Positions 55,114-63,506 of a stretch of 64,000 bases of DNA are shown piece by piece. The first letter of the stretch is position 1; each line of letters opens with the position of its first letter. The DNA is from CAYZED01 sp964477445 (GTDB taxonomy: Bacteria; Bacillota; Clostridia; Lutisporales; Lutisporaceae): contig CAYZED010000011.1 of assembly GCA_964477445.1 (NCBI GenBank), positions 8,572-72,571 on the forward strand. The letters are read 5' to 3'. Below the pieces are notes generated by a model. It worked only from the letters and a program-made list of their open reading frames with translations, did not search any database and had not been told where the DNA came from. Position numbers and translations under genes: made by a program.

Positions 55114-56358
55114 TTGAAGGAAATTATTGATGTTGTATATACAATATTACAATTCGCAACTTTTATTTTTGGATTGTACTATTTCACAACAGCAATCTTT
55201 GGTCTAGCTGAGAAGATATTTAATAAACCTGGTAAGAACTATCTACCGGAGAAGAAATTTGCGATTTTTATTCCGGCACATAACGAAGGACAGGTTATTG
55301 ATAATATAGTAAATAATCTAAATCTAATGAATTATCCTAAAGATTTATACGATGTATTCGTAATTGCAGATAACTGTGTTGATAATACAGCTGATGTAGC
55401 AAGATTAGCAGGCGCTAATGTTTTAGAAAGATTTAGTACAGTTGGAAGAGGAAAAGGATACGCTCTTCAATGGGCATTCCAAGAAGTATTGTATAAAGAA
55501 AATAGTGATTACGACGTAGCAGTAATTTTTGACGCTGATAATTTAGTAAATAAAGCATTTCTTAAAGAAATGAATAATAAATTATGTGCAGGGGCGAAAG
55601 TGGTTCAAGGTTATATTGATTCTAAGAACCCTAACGACACTTGGATAACAGCTAGTTACTCCATAGCTTTCTGGTCATCTAACAGACTTTTCCAGAACGC
55701 AAGGTACTATTTAGGTTTAAGTTGTGAAATCGGTGGAACTGGTTTTTGTATGGATGTAAATGTTTTGAAGGAAATCGGATGGAATGCTACTTCTTTAGTA
55801 GAAGATCTTGAATTTACAATGAAACTTAATATGGCAGGACATAGAGTTACATGGGCCAACGAAGCAGTTATTTATGATGAAAAGCCTCTTACGTTAGCAG
55901 CTTCTTGGAAACAGAGAAGAAGATGGATGCAAGGATTTGCGGATGTTTGCTCGAGATACTTTTTTAAACTAATTAAAGCTGGATTAGTGAAGCGAGATAT
56001 AGCGCTTTTAGATTGCGCTTTGTATACATTACAACCTTTTGTATTAGTTGCTGGTGGATTGATGATTCTTTTATCTATTTTGAACATGACTGCGTTTGAG
56101 GGAGATTTATTCGTTTTGACTACTAACGTGGCACCTGATTTTTTTCTTATTTATGCGGTGGCACAACTTTTGATGTTACCTATTGGATTGTTCTATGATA
56201 AGAAACTAAGTGTAAGAATGATTCTTTTTTATCCAATATACTTACTTTATTGCTTAACATGGATTCCAATAGCACTTCAAGGTATTATTATGATGAAAGA
56301 GAGAGAATGGAGTCACACGCTTCATACTAGAAGGGTTACCATTCAGGAAATCGAGTAA
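55114..56358 (+). CDS. Family 2 glycosyltransferase, membrane-bound (processive-type)
   Basis: About 414 residues from TTG 55114, with GGGGGA seven bases upstream. One N-terminal helix, then a GT-A domain: AIFIPAHNEGQVIDNIV, the DNCVDNT block, VIFDADNLVN (DxD equivalent), SLVEDLEFTM (catalytic Asp) and KQRRRWMQGF (QxxRW). Three helices follow near the C-terminus. It would polymerise or transfer a sugar across the inner membrane. No PilZ domain and no partner genes are nearby, so the polymer is unknown. Confidence 0.88.
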   Translation: MKEIIDVVYTILQFATFIFGLYYFTTAIFGLAEKIFNKPGKNYLPEKKFAIFIPAHNEGQVIDNIVNNLNLMNYPKDLYDVFVIADNCVDNTADVARLAGANVLERFSTVGRGKGYALQWAFQEVLYKENSDYDVAVIFDADNLVNKAFLKEMNNKLCAGAKVVQGYIDSKNPNDTWITASYSIAFWSSNRLFQNARYYLGLSCEIGGTGFCMDVNVLKEIGWNATSLVEDLEFTMKLNMAGHRVTWANEAVIYDEKPLTLAASWKQRRRWMQGFADVCSRYFFKLIKAGLVKRDIALLDCALYTLQPFVLVAGGLMILLSILNMTAFEGDLFVLTTNVAPDFFLIYAVAQLLMLPIGLFYDKKLSVRMILFYPIYLLYCLTWIPIALQGIIMMKEREWSHTLHTRRVTIQEIE

Positions 56359-56424
56359 AACAGAAGAAAATCGGCTTGCCCGAGTAATCCTATATACATA
56401 AATCGGAATAAGTACATTAATATC

Positions 56425-56455
56425 AATAAGGAGTCAGCTTTGCTGATTCCTTATT
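56425..56455 (+). promoter_or_regulatory. Long hairpin before YIP1-type gene
   Basis: AATAAGGAGTCAGC pairs with GCTGATTCCTTATT (one mismatch) around TTT. There is no U-run, so it is not a normal terminator. It lies 30 bases before the ATG at 56485. Confidence 0.5.
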
Positions 56456-56484
56456 ACGCTAAAACAGTAAGAGAGGAAATTAAA

Positions 56485-57135
56485 ATGAATAATATTATGA
56501 ATTTTTTTCTAAAACCATCTGCACTTTTGGATAAATATATTGAAAAACCAAAGTGGGTAATTAAATGGTTAGTATATTCGGTTCTTTCTGCGTTAGTTGC
56601 CACAGGAACAAGCATTTTAGCTAGACCGGAAATAATTGAAATGACCAGACAATCAATGTTAAATCAAGGTTCAACTCAAGAACAGATTGATATGGCATTA
56701 AAATTAGTCGAGTCTCCTTTAATGAATTATATTAGCTTGGCAAGTGTGTTTTTCGGAGCGTTGATTTTTACTTTCTTAATAGTTCTATTCTATTACTTAG
56801 CTCAAGGACTAGTTGGTGGTGTGGGAACTTACATTCAAACAATGGCCATTGTCACTTTGTCATACTTTACGACTTTAATTGGTAGCATAATTAAATTTAT
56901 ATATATGTATTACTCACACAATTTAGTTTTTGCGGCGTTGGATCAAAATTTAAACAGCCTTTTAATGCAAATGATTGACCCTTTCAGCATATGGGGCACG
57001 GTCATTATTGTTATTGGTTTCATGAGAGTGTGCAAGATTTCACTAACAAAAGCAATTATCATAAATGTAATTATCACATTAGGCAGTCTTGGGTTTGGGT
57101 ATTTAACTTTATTAATTTCCGGGTCAATAAAATAA
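56485..57135 (+). CDS. YIP1-family membrane protein
   Basis: 216 residues from ATG 56485 with GAGAGGAAA upstream; an earlier GTG/TTG reading from 56440 overlaps a hairpin. An N-terminal FLKPSALLDKYIEKPKW patch leads into five membrane helices, with the QLVGG-like GLVGGVGTYIQTMAIV core typical of Yip1 domains. Function in bacteria is not well known. The ABC-F gene begins 27 bp downstream. Confidence 0.72.
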   Translation: MNNIMNFFLKPSALLDKYIEKPKWVIKWLVYSVLSALVATGTSILARPEIIEMTRQSMLNQGSTQEQIDMALKLVESPLMNYISLASVFFGALIFTFLIVLFYYLAQGLVGGVGTYIQTMAIVTLSYFTTLIGSIIKFIYMYYSHNLVFAALDQNLNSLLMQMIDPFSIWGTVIIVIGFMRVCKISLTKAIIINVIITLGSLGFGYLTLLISGSIK

Positions 57136-57162
57136 TTTTACAGATTATACATGAGGTGAAAA

Positions 57163-58735
57163 ATGAGTATTCTTACAGTAGAAAATGTTAGCCATGGATT
57201 TGGCTCAAGAAGTATTTTAGAAAATGTATCTTTTCGTCTATTGAAGGGCGAACACGTAGGTCTTGTAGGGGCTAATGGTGAAGGGAAATCTTCATTTTTG
57301 AATATTATAACCGGTTCTTTAATGCCTGATGAAGGCAATGTTGAGTGGTGCAATAGAATTACAGTTGGTTATTTAGATCAGCATACAGTATTAACAAAGG
57401 GAAAAACCATTAGAGATATTTTGAGAGAAGCATTTCAGGGCATGTTTGATTTAGAGGTCGAAATGTTACAGATTTACGATAAAATGTCAGAGATGAGCGA
57501 GACAGAAATGAATAAAGCTATGGACGACGTTGGCGAAATTCAAAATATTCTTGACTCGGGTAGCTTTTATATTATCGACAGTAAAATAGAAGAAGTCGCT
57601 AATGGTCTTGGCCTTGGGGATATTGGACTTGATCGCGATGTGACAGACTTATCAGGCGGCCAGCGTACTAAAGTCCTTTTAACAAAACTACTCCTAGAAA
57701 ATCCAATGATATTAATCCTTGATGAACCAACGAATTATCTTGATGCAGAGCATATAATCTGGCTGACAAGATTTCTCCAAAATTATGAGAATGCGTTTAT
57801 TTTGGTATCTCATGAAGTGGGTTTTTTAAATGATGTATGCAATATTATCTATCATATGGAAAATTCAGAACTCACTCGATATGTAGGGAATTATGATCAG
57901 TTTATGGAATTACATCTGGTTAGAAGACAGCAACATGCTCAAGAATATGAAAAACAACAAAAAGAAATAGACAGACTGGAAGACTTTATCGCAAAAAACA
58001 AGGCAAGATTTTCAACCACGGGAAGAGCTAAATCTAGACAAAAACAGCTCGAAAAAATGGAAATAGTAGAAAAACCTAAGGAGAAAATGAAACCAACTTT
58101 TAAGTTTAATGAAGCAAGAGTACCAGGAAAGATAATTTTTGAACTTGAACATGTGGTAATCGGATATGAAGAAGCTCTTACGAAACCCCTTTATTTAAGG
58201 CTTGAAAGAGGCAAAAAGATTGCAATAAGTGGGGCGAATGGTATTGGTAAGTCGACACTGTTAAAAACCCTTATGGGCGAATTACAGCCGNNNNNNNNNN
58301 CAGCCGATTTCAGGGGTGGTTAATCTTGACCACTATTTACACCCTGGATATTTTGCACAGGAAGCATCTAGAGATAATTCGAATACTGCAATGGAAGAGG
58401 TTTGGGCTGATTATCCTGCTCTCACTAACTATCAAGTTAGACAAGCTCTCGCAAAGTGTGGACTAACGAATGAACATATTACAAGCCAAATGATGGTTTT
58501 GTCAGGGGGAGAAAATGCAAAGGTGAGACTCTGCAAATTAATGTTAAAAGATGTAAACTGGTTGATATTAGATGAACCTACTAATCATCTTGATGTGGAT
58601 GCTAAGGAAGAACTGAAGAAAGCATTGAAAGAATTCAAAGGCAATTTAGTACTTGTTTGTCATGAACCAGACTTTTATGAAGACTGGATTGATGAGGTTT
58701 GGAATGCTGAAGCATGGACTACTAAAATAGTTTAA
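57163..58735 (+). CDS. ABC-F family ATPase (translation factor-like), with a spurious assembly gap
   Basis: About 518 residues when joined. Two ATPase domains: P-loops GANGEGKSS (note Glu) and GANGIGKST; signatures DLSGGQRTKVLL and VLSGGENAKVRL; Walker B LILDEPTNYLD and LILDEPTNHLD; between them a charged linker (about residues 245-300). Acts on ribosomes, in resistance or translation upkeep. Ns at 58291-58300 are flanked by CAGCCG on both sides; merging the copies restores one frame, GELQPISGVVNLDHY. It ends 14 bp inside the convergent CCA-enzyme gene. Confidence 0.9.
58291..58300. other. Assembly gap (10 N) in ABC-F gene, probably a contig overlap
   Basis: CAGCCG ends the left side and begins the right side. 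Removing the Ns and one CAGCCG restores the reading frame exactly. Confidence 0.85.
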
Positions 58736-59450
58736 TCATAAGACTTTTTGCTTTTTCGAGCAAAAGGTCTTTTTTATTAATATTAGGTTCTTCGATAACT
58801 AACTCTAGAAGTTTCGAGAGGATGGCTCCGATTTCTGGGCCAGCAATGAAGCCCAAAGCTAAAAGATCTTTTCCGTTTATGGCTAGATTCTTAAGACTCA
58901 AACAATTGTTTTTCTCTTTTAACTCAAGCCAAATTCTTTCGATTTCTTTAATGGTTTTTAATCGCTCGATAGCATAAGTCGCATTTTGTCCTGATATGTC
59001 AGCTTTTTTTATTTCTAAATAGTCGGGAAATAGTTCTTCACCGATTTTAAGCACAGCGCGCCGAATATTTTTTTCGGAAATCTCGACTTTTTCAGAAATT
59101 TCAATTTTTAAATCATGGAAAAGGATGAGTTTAATAACGCGTTGACTCGTCAAATTGTCGAAACGCAATCTATTCATAATTTCTAAAGCAAGATTCGCAC
59201 TTATCTTTTCATGACCATAAAAATGAGTGATTCCTTTTTCATCAATAGTCATTTGCGTAGGCTTTCCAATATCGTGAAACAAAACTGCCCATCGCAGTAC
59301 TTTATCATTTTTTGATGATGTGAGGGCTTTTTTTGTGTGTTCAGAGACTGTCTGCAAGTGGAATTTATTTGTTTGATAACAAGTAAACATTGGGACTAAT
59401 TCTGGGATGACGTGTTCTAGTAAATTTAGCTCGTTCAGTTCAAATATCAT
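58722..59450 (-). CDS. cca: CCA-adding enzyme, C-terminal HD-domain half (downstream of frameshift)
   Basis: 242 residues from an ATG that overlaps the TGA of the upstream half as ATGA. It contains LLEHVIPELVPMFTCYQTNKF and the HD site VLFHDIGKP with a later HGHEKISANLALEIMNRL-like region (YGHEKISANL). In whole enzymes this follows the nucleotidyltransferase head without a break. Reading MIFELNELNLLEHV back in frame gives ILLSENPD immediately before, so the junction is a frameshift, not the true gene boundary. The 3' end carries a terminator stem and overlaps the ABC-F gene by 14 bp. Confidence 0.82.
   Translation of the reverse strand: MIFELNELNLLEHVIPELVPMFTCYQTNKFHLQTVSEHTKKALTSSKNDKVLRWAVLFHDIGKPTQMTIDEKGITHFYGHEKISANLALEIMNRLRFDNLTSQRVIKLILFHDLKIEISEKVEISEKNIRRAVLKIGEELFPDYLEIKKADISGQNATYAIERLKTIKEIERIWLELKEKNNCLSLKNLAINGKDLLALGFIAGPEIGAILSKLLELVIEEPNINKKDLLLEKAKSLMIKLF
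58740..58776. terminator. Bidirectional terminator inside the 3' end of cca
   Basis: AAGACTTTTTGCT pairs with AGCAAAAGGTCTT (one G-U) around TTTTCG, followed by TTTTTT. It lies in the last codons of cca, and after the ABC-F stop. Confidence 0.8.
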
Positions 59451-60259
59451 ATCTGGATTTTCAGAAAGTAAGATTTTTTCCAGCTAATGTGTTTAATTAA
59501 ATTAGCACATGACTTAATTCCATTTAATGTATTTTCATCAATGCTAAAACCAAGTTGTGCCCTAAACCTAATAGCGCGTAGCATTCTAAGGGGATCTTCG
59601 GTAAAACGCTCTATACTATTCCCTACAGCTTTTATCAAATTATTGGAAATATCGTTCACTCCGCCGTAGGGATCGAAAAATTCCAGATAATTTTTATTTA
59701 CTGAATCTTCATTTAATGAATCATCGTTTAAAGAATCATCGTTTAAAGAATCATCATTTAAAGAATCATCGTTTAAAGAATCGTTGTTTAAAGAATTTTC
59801 ATTTATTGACAGAGCGATTGAGTTTATTGTAAAATCTCTTCGCGTTAAATCTTCAGTAATAGAGGATGTAAAAATCACATTTTCAGGATGTCTGTAGTCT
59901 TTGTATTCTCCATCAATTCTTAAGGTCGTGACTTCACAACTATCTTTCCCAATACAAACTGTCACTGTTCCATGCTTCAATCCAGTGGGAATTGTATGAC
60001 TAAATATACTAATTACATCATCTGATTTAGCCTCAGTAGCTAAATCCCAGTCATTTATTTCTCTTCCGAGAATTATATCGCGCACAGATCCACCAACGAT
60101 CCAAGTGTTAAACCCTTTGTTTTTTAGCAAAAAAACGATATCCCTAACGTAATCAGGGACATCGTTTATAGTTAATGTAAGTATATCTTCAGCAATTACA
60201 TTTATTGGGGCAGATATTGAATTGGTATTTTGTTTGTTCTTAGAAGTTTTTTTTTTCAT
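59447..60259 (-). CDS. cca: CCA-adding enzyme, N-terminal nucleotidyltransferase half (frameshifted after)
   Basis: 270 residues. WIVGGSVRDIILGREINDWDLATEA holds the GGxVRD and DxD catalytic site, then LTRRDFTINSIAL and TEDPLRMLRAIRFRAQLGF, the neck. It builds the CCA tail of tRNAs. Odd points: about seven SLNDD-type pentapeptides (15-bp repeats, about residues 153-188) expand a loop. Also, after HISWKK the frame shifts at a run of six A (TGGAAAAAATCT); an extra A, or a -1 slip, gives ILLSENPD and joins the downstream half. GAGGGAG precedes ATG. Sequencing error, true mutation or slippage are all possible. Confidence 0.85.
   Translation of the reverse strand: MKKKTSKNKQNTNSISAPINVIAEDILTLTINDVPDYVRDIVFLLKNKGFNTWIVGGSVRDIILGREINDWDLATEAKSDDVISIFSHTIPTGLKHGTVTVCIGKDSCEVTTLRIDGEYKDYRHPENVIFTSSITEDLTRRDFTINSIALSINENSLNNDSLNDDSLNDDSLNDDSLNDDSLNEDSVNKNYLEFFDPYGGVNDISNNLIKAVGNSIERFTEDPLRMLRAIRFRAQLGFSIDENTLNGIKSCANLIKHISWKKSYFLKIQI
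59690..59815. repeat. 15-bp in-frame tandem repeat inside cca
   Basis: About seven units of ATCATCGTTTAAAGA (plus strand) with small changes, encoding SLNDD on the reverse strand. Confidence 0.92.
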
Positions 60260-60299
60260 TAGTCTCCCTCATAATCGAAATTTTAATACAATACTTATT

Positions 60300-61355
60300 T
60301 TAAACTTTTAAATCAACATGCTGTATTGTTCCTGCACCGCCGTTTTCTTTTAAGAAAATTCCGGTACGTTGGATTTTCCCATCTGATTCGTTTAAAGAGT
60401 TTTTTAGGTCAAAAGCAGTAGAAATGTTACCAAGATATATTGCTCCGATTCCAACCTCACCAAGCGCGGCAAGATGACTATCTTCATTTTCATCTACAGT
60501 CCAAATTCTTAGTTTGTTGAAGATCGAATCGTTTTCATCTATCCAAAGGTTACTATCGGAGTCATATGTAGATAAGTCTTTAAATCCATTACCGCTAGAA
60601 GCTCCGAAAAGTTCATTTCCAGATGTAATTTTACCATCTTCATTTTTATCAATTGTTAAAAAACCGCTTCCTTTATATAAATTTGAAATTTGTTCAGAAT
60701 CGCCATCATTATCTATATCAATACTTATCTTTTCTTTAGAAAGCAAGGCAGTGGGAGCCGCATAATTTATTACAAGTGGATCTTTAAGAGCATCTCCTGC
60801 TTTGAAACTTATATCGTTTTCTTCGATGAAGCTTCTACTCATAGTAAGTGATACGTTAAAATCAATTTTTTTCCCGCCTGATGTCTTTACGGAGCCAATA
60901 GCATCAAATGAAAAGTTTTGTGATTCAGTGTATACTTCATGCCTGTTATAAACCAATCCCCATCCTAGATTTTGTTGATTTGTGGAAGCTGGTTCTTTAT
61001 TGTTCGAGTATGTAGGTAGTCTAACTTCAGTAACGTTATCTTCACTGTCTTTTGGGATGATAAACCTAATTTTTTTACCTAATACTTTCTCAAAAAAAGC
61101 TTCAAACAAAGCAATCGTCTGTTTGTCTTTTTCGCTTAAAGTGATTTTTGAGCTATCTGTTTCTTTTGACTTCAAGGATTCAGCAGACAATTCTAATCCT
61201 TTTGGGGAAATAGAAATAGTGTAAGGTTGTTGAGTATCAGAAGTTTGTGAGGTATCATTGATGTCAGACCAGAACTTAAGATTTTCGGATAATGAAGTTG
61301 AAGTTTGGAATTTTTCTGTACTTGAAAGAGTAACCGTAGAATCAACGATTTTCAT
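60300..61355 (-). CDS. EF-hand-like calcium-binding protein, exported or surface type unknown
   Basis: 351 residues from ATG 61355, six bases after GGAGGTG. No signal peptide is evident. The C-terminal half has repeated Ca2+-loop patterns: DIDNDGDSEQI, DKNEDGKITSGNELFG, DSDSNLWIDENDSIF and VDENEDS, then a conserved LGEVGIGAIYLGN and a Gly-rich end. This domain occurs in many uncharacterised clostridial and proteobacterial proteins. The N-terminal half is Ser/Thr-rich and low-complexity. It is divergent from the glutamate mutase genes, with 325 bp between. Confidence 0.75.
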   Translation of the reverse strand: MKIVDSTVTLSSTEKFQTSTSLSENLKFWSDINDTSQTSDTQQPYTISISPKGLELSAESLKSKETDSSKITLSEKDKQTIALFEAFFEKVLGKKIRFIIPKDSEDNVTEVRLPTYSNNKEPASTNQQNLGWGLVYNRHEVYTESQNFSFDAIGSVKTSGGKKIDFNVSLTMSRSFIEENDISFKAGDALKDPLVINYAAPTALLSKEKISIDIDNDGDSEQISNLYKGSGFLTIDKNEDGKITSGNELFGASSGNGFKDLSTYDSDSNLWIDENDSIFNKLRIWTVDENEDSHLAALGEVGIGAIYLGNISTAFDLKNSLNESDGKIQRTGIFLKENGGAGTIQHVDLKV

Positions 61356-61383
61356 TTTTTCCACCTCCATGCGGTAATTTGTA

Positions 61384-61403
61384 GAATGAAATCCATTTCA
61401 TTC
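61384..61403. promoter_or_regulatory. Perfect 9-2-9 palindrome near EF-hand gene start
   Basis: GAATGAAATCCATTTCATTC, 29 bp before the EF-hand gene ATG on the reverse strand. Possible operator or leader hairpin. The rest of 61404-61680 holds AAAGTC-ACTA-GACTTT (near 61530) and three TTGCAA boxes between about 61585 and 61637; no confident promoter for glmS was found. Confidence 0.45.
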
Positions 61404-61680
61404 ATAGTCATACTATAGGAAAATATATTTTATAGTATTATCGGCATTTTATATTAGAATGATTAGGTGCATAATAGAATTAGTTTGATAATCAAGCCTT
61501 GAAAACAAAAAAGATTTTGAATAAGATAAAAAGTCACTAGACTTTCTTCTAATATGGGTGTATTATTACAGAAAATGAATGAAAAATTGCAAAAAAATAA
61601 TATACTTGCAAGAATGAATTCATAAACTTGCAAAATTAAAGTTTATGATGCATGATACGTCGAAAAAAATGGAGGTAAAA

Positions 61681-62091
61681 ATGAGTACGACTATTGTATT
61701 AGGTGTTATTGGCGCGGATTGCCACGCAGTTGGCAACAAAATTTTGGACTATGCATTTTCAGAGGCTGGTTTTAACGTTGTCAATATTGGTGTGCTTAGT
61801 TCACAAGAAGATTTTATTAATGCAGCGGTGGAAACAAACGCTTCTGCTATGATTGTTTCATCTCTTTACGGACATGGTGAGATGGATTGTCGCGGGTTAA
61901 GAGATAAGTGCGATGAGGCAGGACTTAAGGATATTCTTCTTTATGCTGGCGGAAATCTAGTAATTGGTAAGCAAGATTGGGATTCAGTTGAAAAGAGATT
62001 TTTAGAAATGGGGTTCAATCGTGTTTATGCGCCTGGAACACCACCACAGTTGGACATTGATCATTTACGACTAGATCTTAAATTAGTCTAA
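61681..62091 (+). CDS. glmS: Glutamate mutase, sigma (small) subunit
   Basis: 136 residues from ATG 61681 with GGAGG. LGVIGADCHAVGNKILDYA has the DxHxxG motif whose His binds cobalt in base-off cobalamin. SSLYGHGEMDCRGLRDKCDEA and DILLYAGGNLVIGKQDW complete the B12 fold. With the epsilon subunit it converts L-glutamate to threo-3-methylaspartate using adenosylcobalamin, the first step of the methylaspartate fermentation path. Starts the operon glmS-mutL-glmE. Confidence 0.96.
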   Translation: MSTTIVLGVIGADCHAVGNKILDYAFSEAGFNVVNIGVLSSQEDFINAAVETNASAMIVSSLYGHGEMDCRGLRDKCDEAGLKDILLYAGGNLVIGKQDWDSVEKRFLEMGFNRVYAPGTPPQLDIDHLRLDLKLV

Positions 62092-62102
62092 TTGGTGAAA
62101 TT

Positions 62103-63491
62103 ATGAAAGCTGTGATTCTTATAGATTTTGGAAGCACATATACAAAATTGACTGCGGTGGATATCGAAAAAGAAGAAATTATCGCAACATCTAAATCAAT
62201 AACTACGATTTCAACAAATATAATGGATGGATTTTTTGATGCTCTTCATAAAATGGATGAAGCACTTGAAGGAATCGATATACAAATTTGCGATAAACTA
62301 GCTTGTAGTAGTGCGGCTGGTGGACTGAAAATGATTACTATTGGTCTTGTTCCGGAACTTACAGCAGAAGCCGCAAAGAGAGCAGCATTAGGCGCTGGTG
62401 CTAGAGTAATCGGGATTTATAGCCACGAAATCACTAAAGCAGAGATGAATAAGATAATTGAATCAAAACCGGAAATAATTTTGTTATCCGGTGGTACAGA
62501 TGGTGGGAATAAAGATTGTATTATTCATAATGCAAAGATGTTAACGAAGCATATTAATAATGTTCCCATAGTAGTTGCAGGAAACAAAAACGCAGTTGAT
62601 GAAATCGAAGAAATATTTATAAGCAATGGAATGTTTTATAAAATAACTGAAAATGTAATGCCAAGAATTAATGTTTTGAATGTAGAACCTGCGAAAGAAG
62701 CGATCAGAGAAGTCTTTATGGAAAAAATCATTGAGGCTAAAGGAATAAAAAATGTTGAAGAATTTATTAGTGGAATTCTAATGCCAACTCCAGCAGCGGT
62801 TCTTAAAGCGGCACAGCTGTTAGCTGATGGAACAGATAATGAAGATGGAATTGGTGACTTAATTATTGTTGATATTGGCGGTGCAACAACGGACGTACAC
62901 TCGATATCTCATGGAGAACCAACTAAACCAACTGTTACTTTGCGAGGTTTACAGGAACCGTATGCAAAAAGAACTGTTGAAGGTGATCTGGGAATGAGAG
63001 TAAGTGCCTTGTCTCTTCTAGAGGCAGCAGGAACTAGGAAGCTAAAAAAATACTGTAAATTAGAATACAATATTCATGAAAAATGCACTTATCTGTCAAA
63101 GAATATAAATAATATAGCAATAAGTGAAGAAGATATTGATTTTGATGAAGCACTAAGTATGACGGCTACAGAAATTTCTATGGAACGACATGCTGGGGTT
63201 TTGGAAACTGTTTACACTCCTATGGGAGCTGTTTTTATGCAGACTGGCAAGGATCTCTCAAATACAAAGAACCTTATTGGTACTGGTGGAGTTATTGTAC
63301 ATAGTGAAAATCCAGGGAGAATATTAAAAGCAGGGCTTAGTGATGGTGAGAGCATTGTCTCATTAAAACCTATCAAACCCAAGCTTCTATTGGATAAAGA
63401 TTATATACTATCTGCAATGGGTTTAATGGCAAAAGATTATCCCGACGTAGCACTTAGGATAATGAAAAAATATATTGTTAGTTGTGAATAA
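62103..63491 (+). CDS. mutL: MutL, glutamate mutase-associated ATPase-like protein
   Basis: 462 residues. An actin/Hsp70-fold protein: LIDFGSTYTKLTAVD at the start, LLSGGTDGGNKD in the middle and IVDIGGATTDVHS (about residues 257-269) form the nucleotide-binding site. MutL is always encoded between the two mutase subunits and is thought to act as a reactivating chaperone that swaps damaged B12. It begins 11 bp after glmS. All phosphate loops are intact. Confidence 0.94.
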   Translation: MKAVILIDFGSTYTKLTAVDIEKEEIIATSKSITTISTNIMDGFFDALHKMDEALEGIDIQICDKLACSSAAGGLKMITIGLVPELTAEAAKRAALGAGARVIGIYSHEITKAEMNKIIESKPEIILLSGGTDGGNKDCIIHNAKMLTKHINNVPIVVAGNKNAVDEIEEIFISNGMFYKITENVMPRINVLNVEPAKEAIREVFMEKIIEAKGIKNVEEFISGILMPTPAAVLKAAQLLADGTDNEDGIGDLIIVDIGGATTDVHSISHGEPTKPTVTLRGLQEPYAKRTVEGDLGMRVSALSLLEAAGTRKLKKYCKLEYNIHEKCTYLSKNINNIAISEEDIDFDEALSMTATEISMERHAGVLETVYTPMGAVFMQTGKDLSNTKNLIGTGGVIVHSENPGRILKAGLSDGESIVSLKPIKPKLLLDKDYILSAMGLMAKDYPDVALRIMKKYIVSCE

Positions 63492-63506
63492 TATTGGAGG
63501 ATTAAT

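Noticed and set aside
57163..58735. Two separate ABC-F half genes
   Set aside because: CAGCCG is duplicated across the Ns and merging gives a complete two-domain ABC-F protein.
59690..59815. CRISPR-like regular repeats
   Set aside because: Units are 15 bp, directly adjacent with no spacers, and encode SLNDD in frame within cca.
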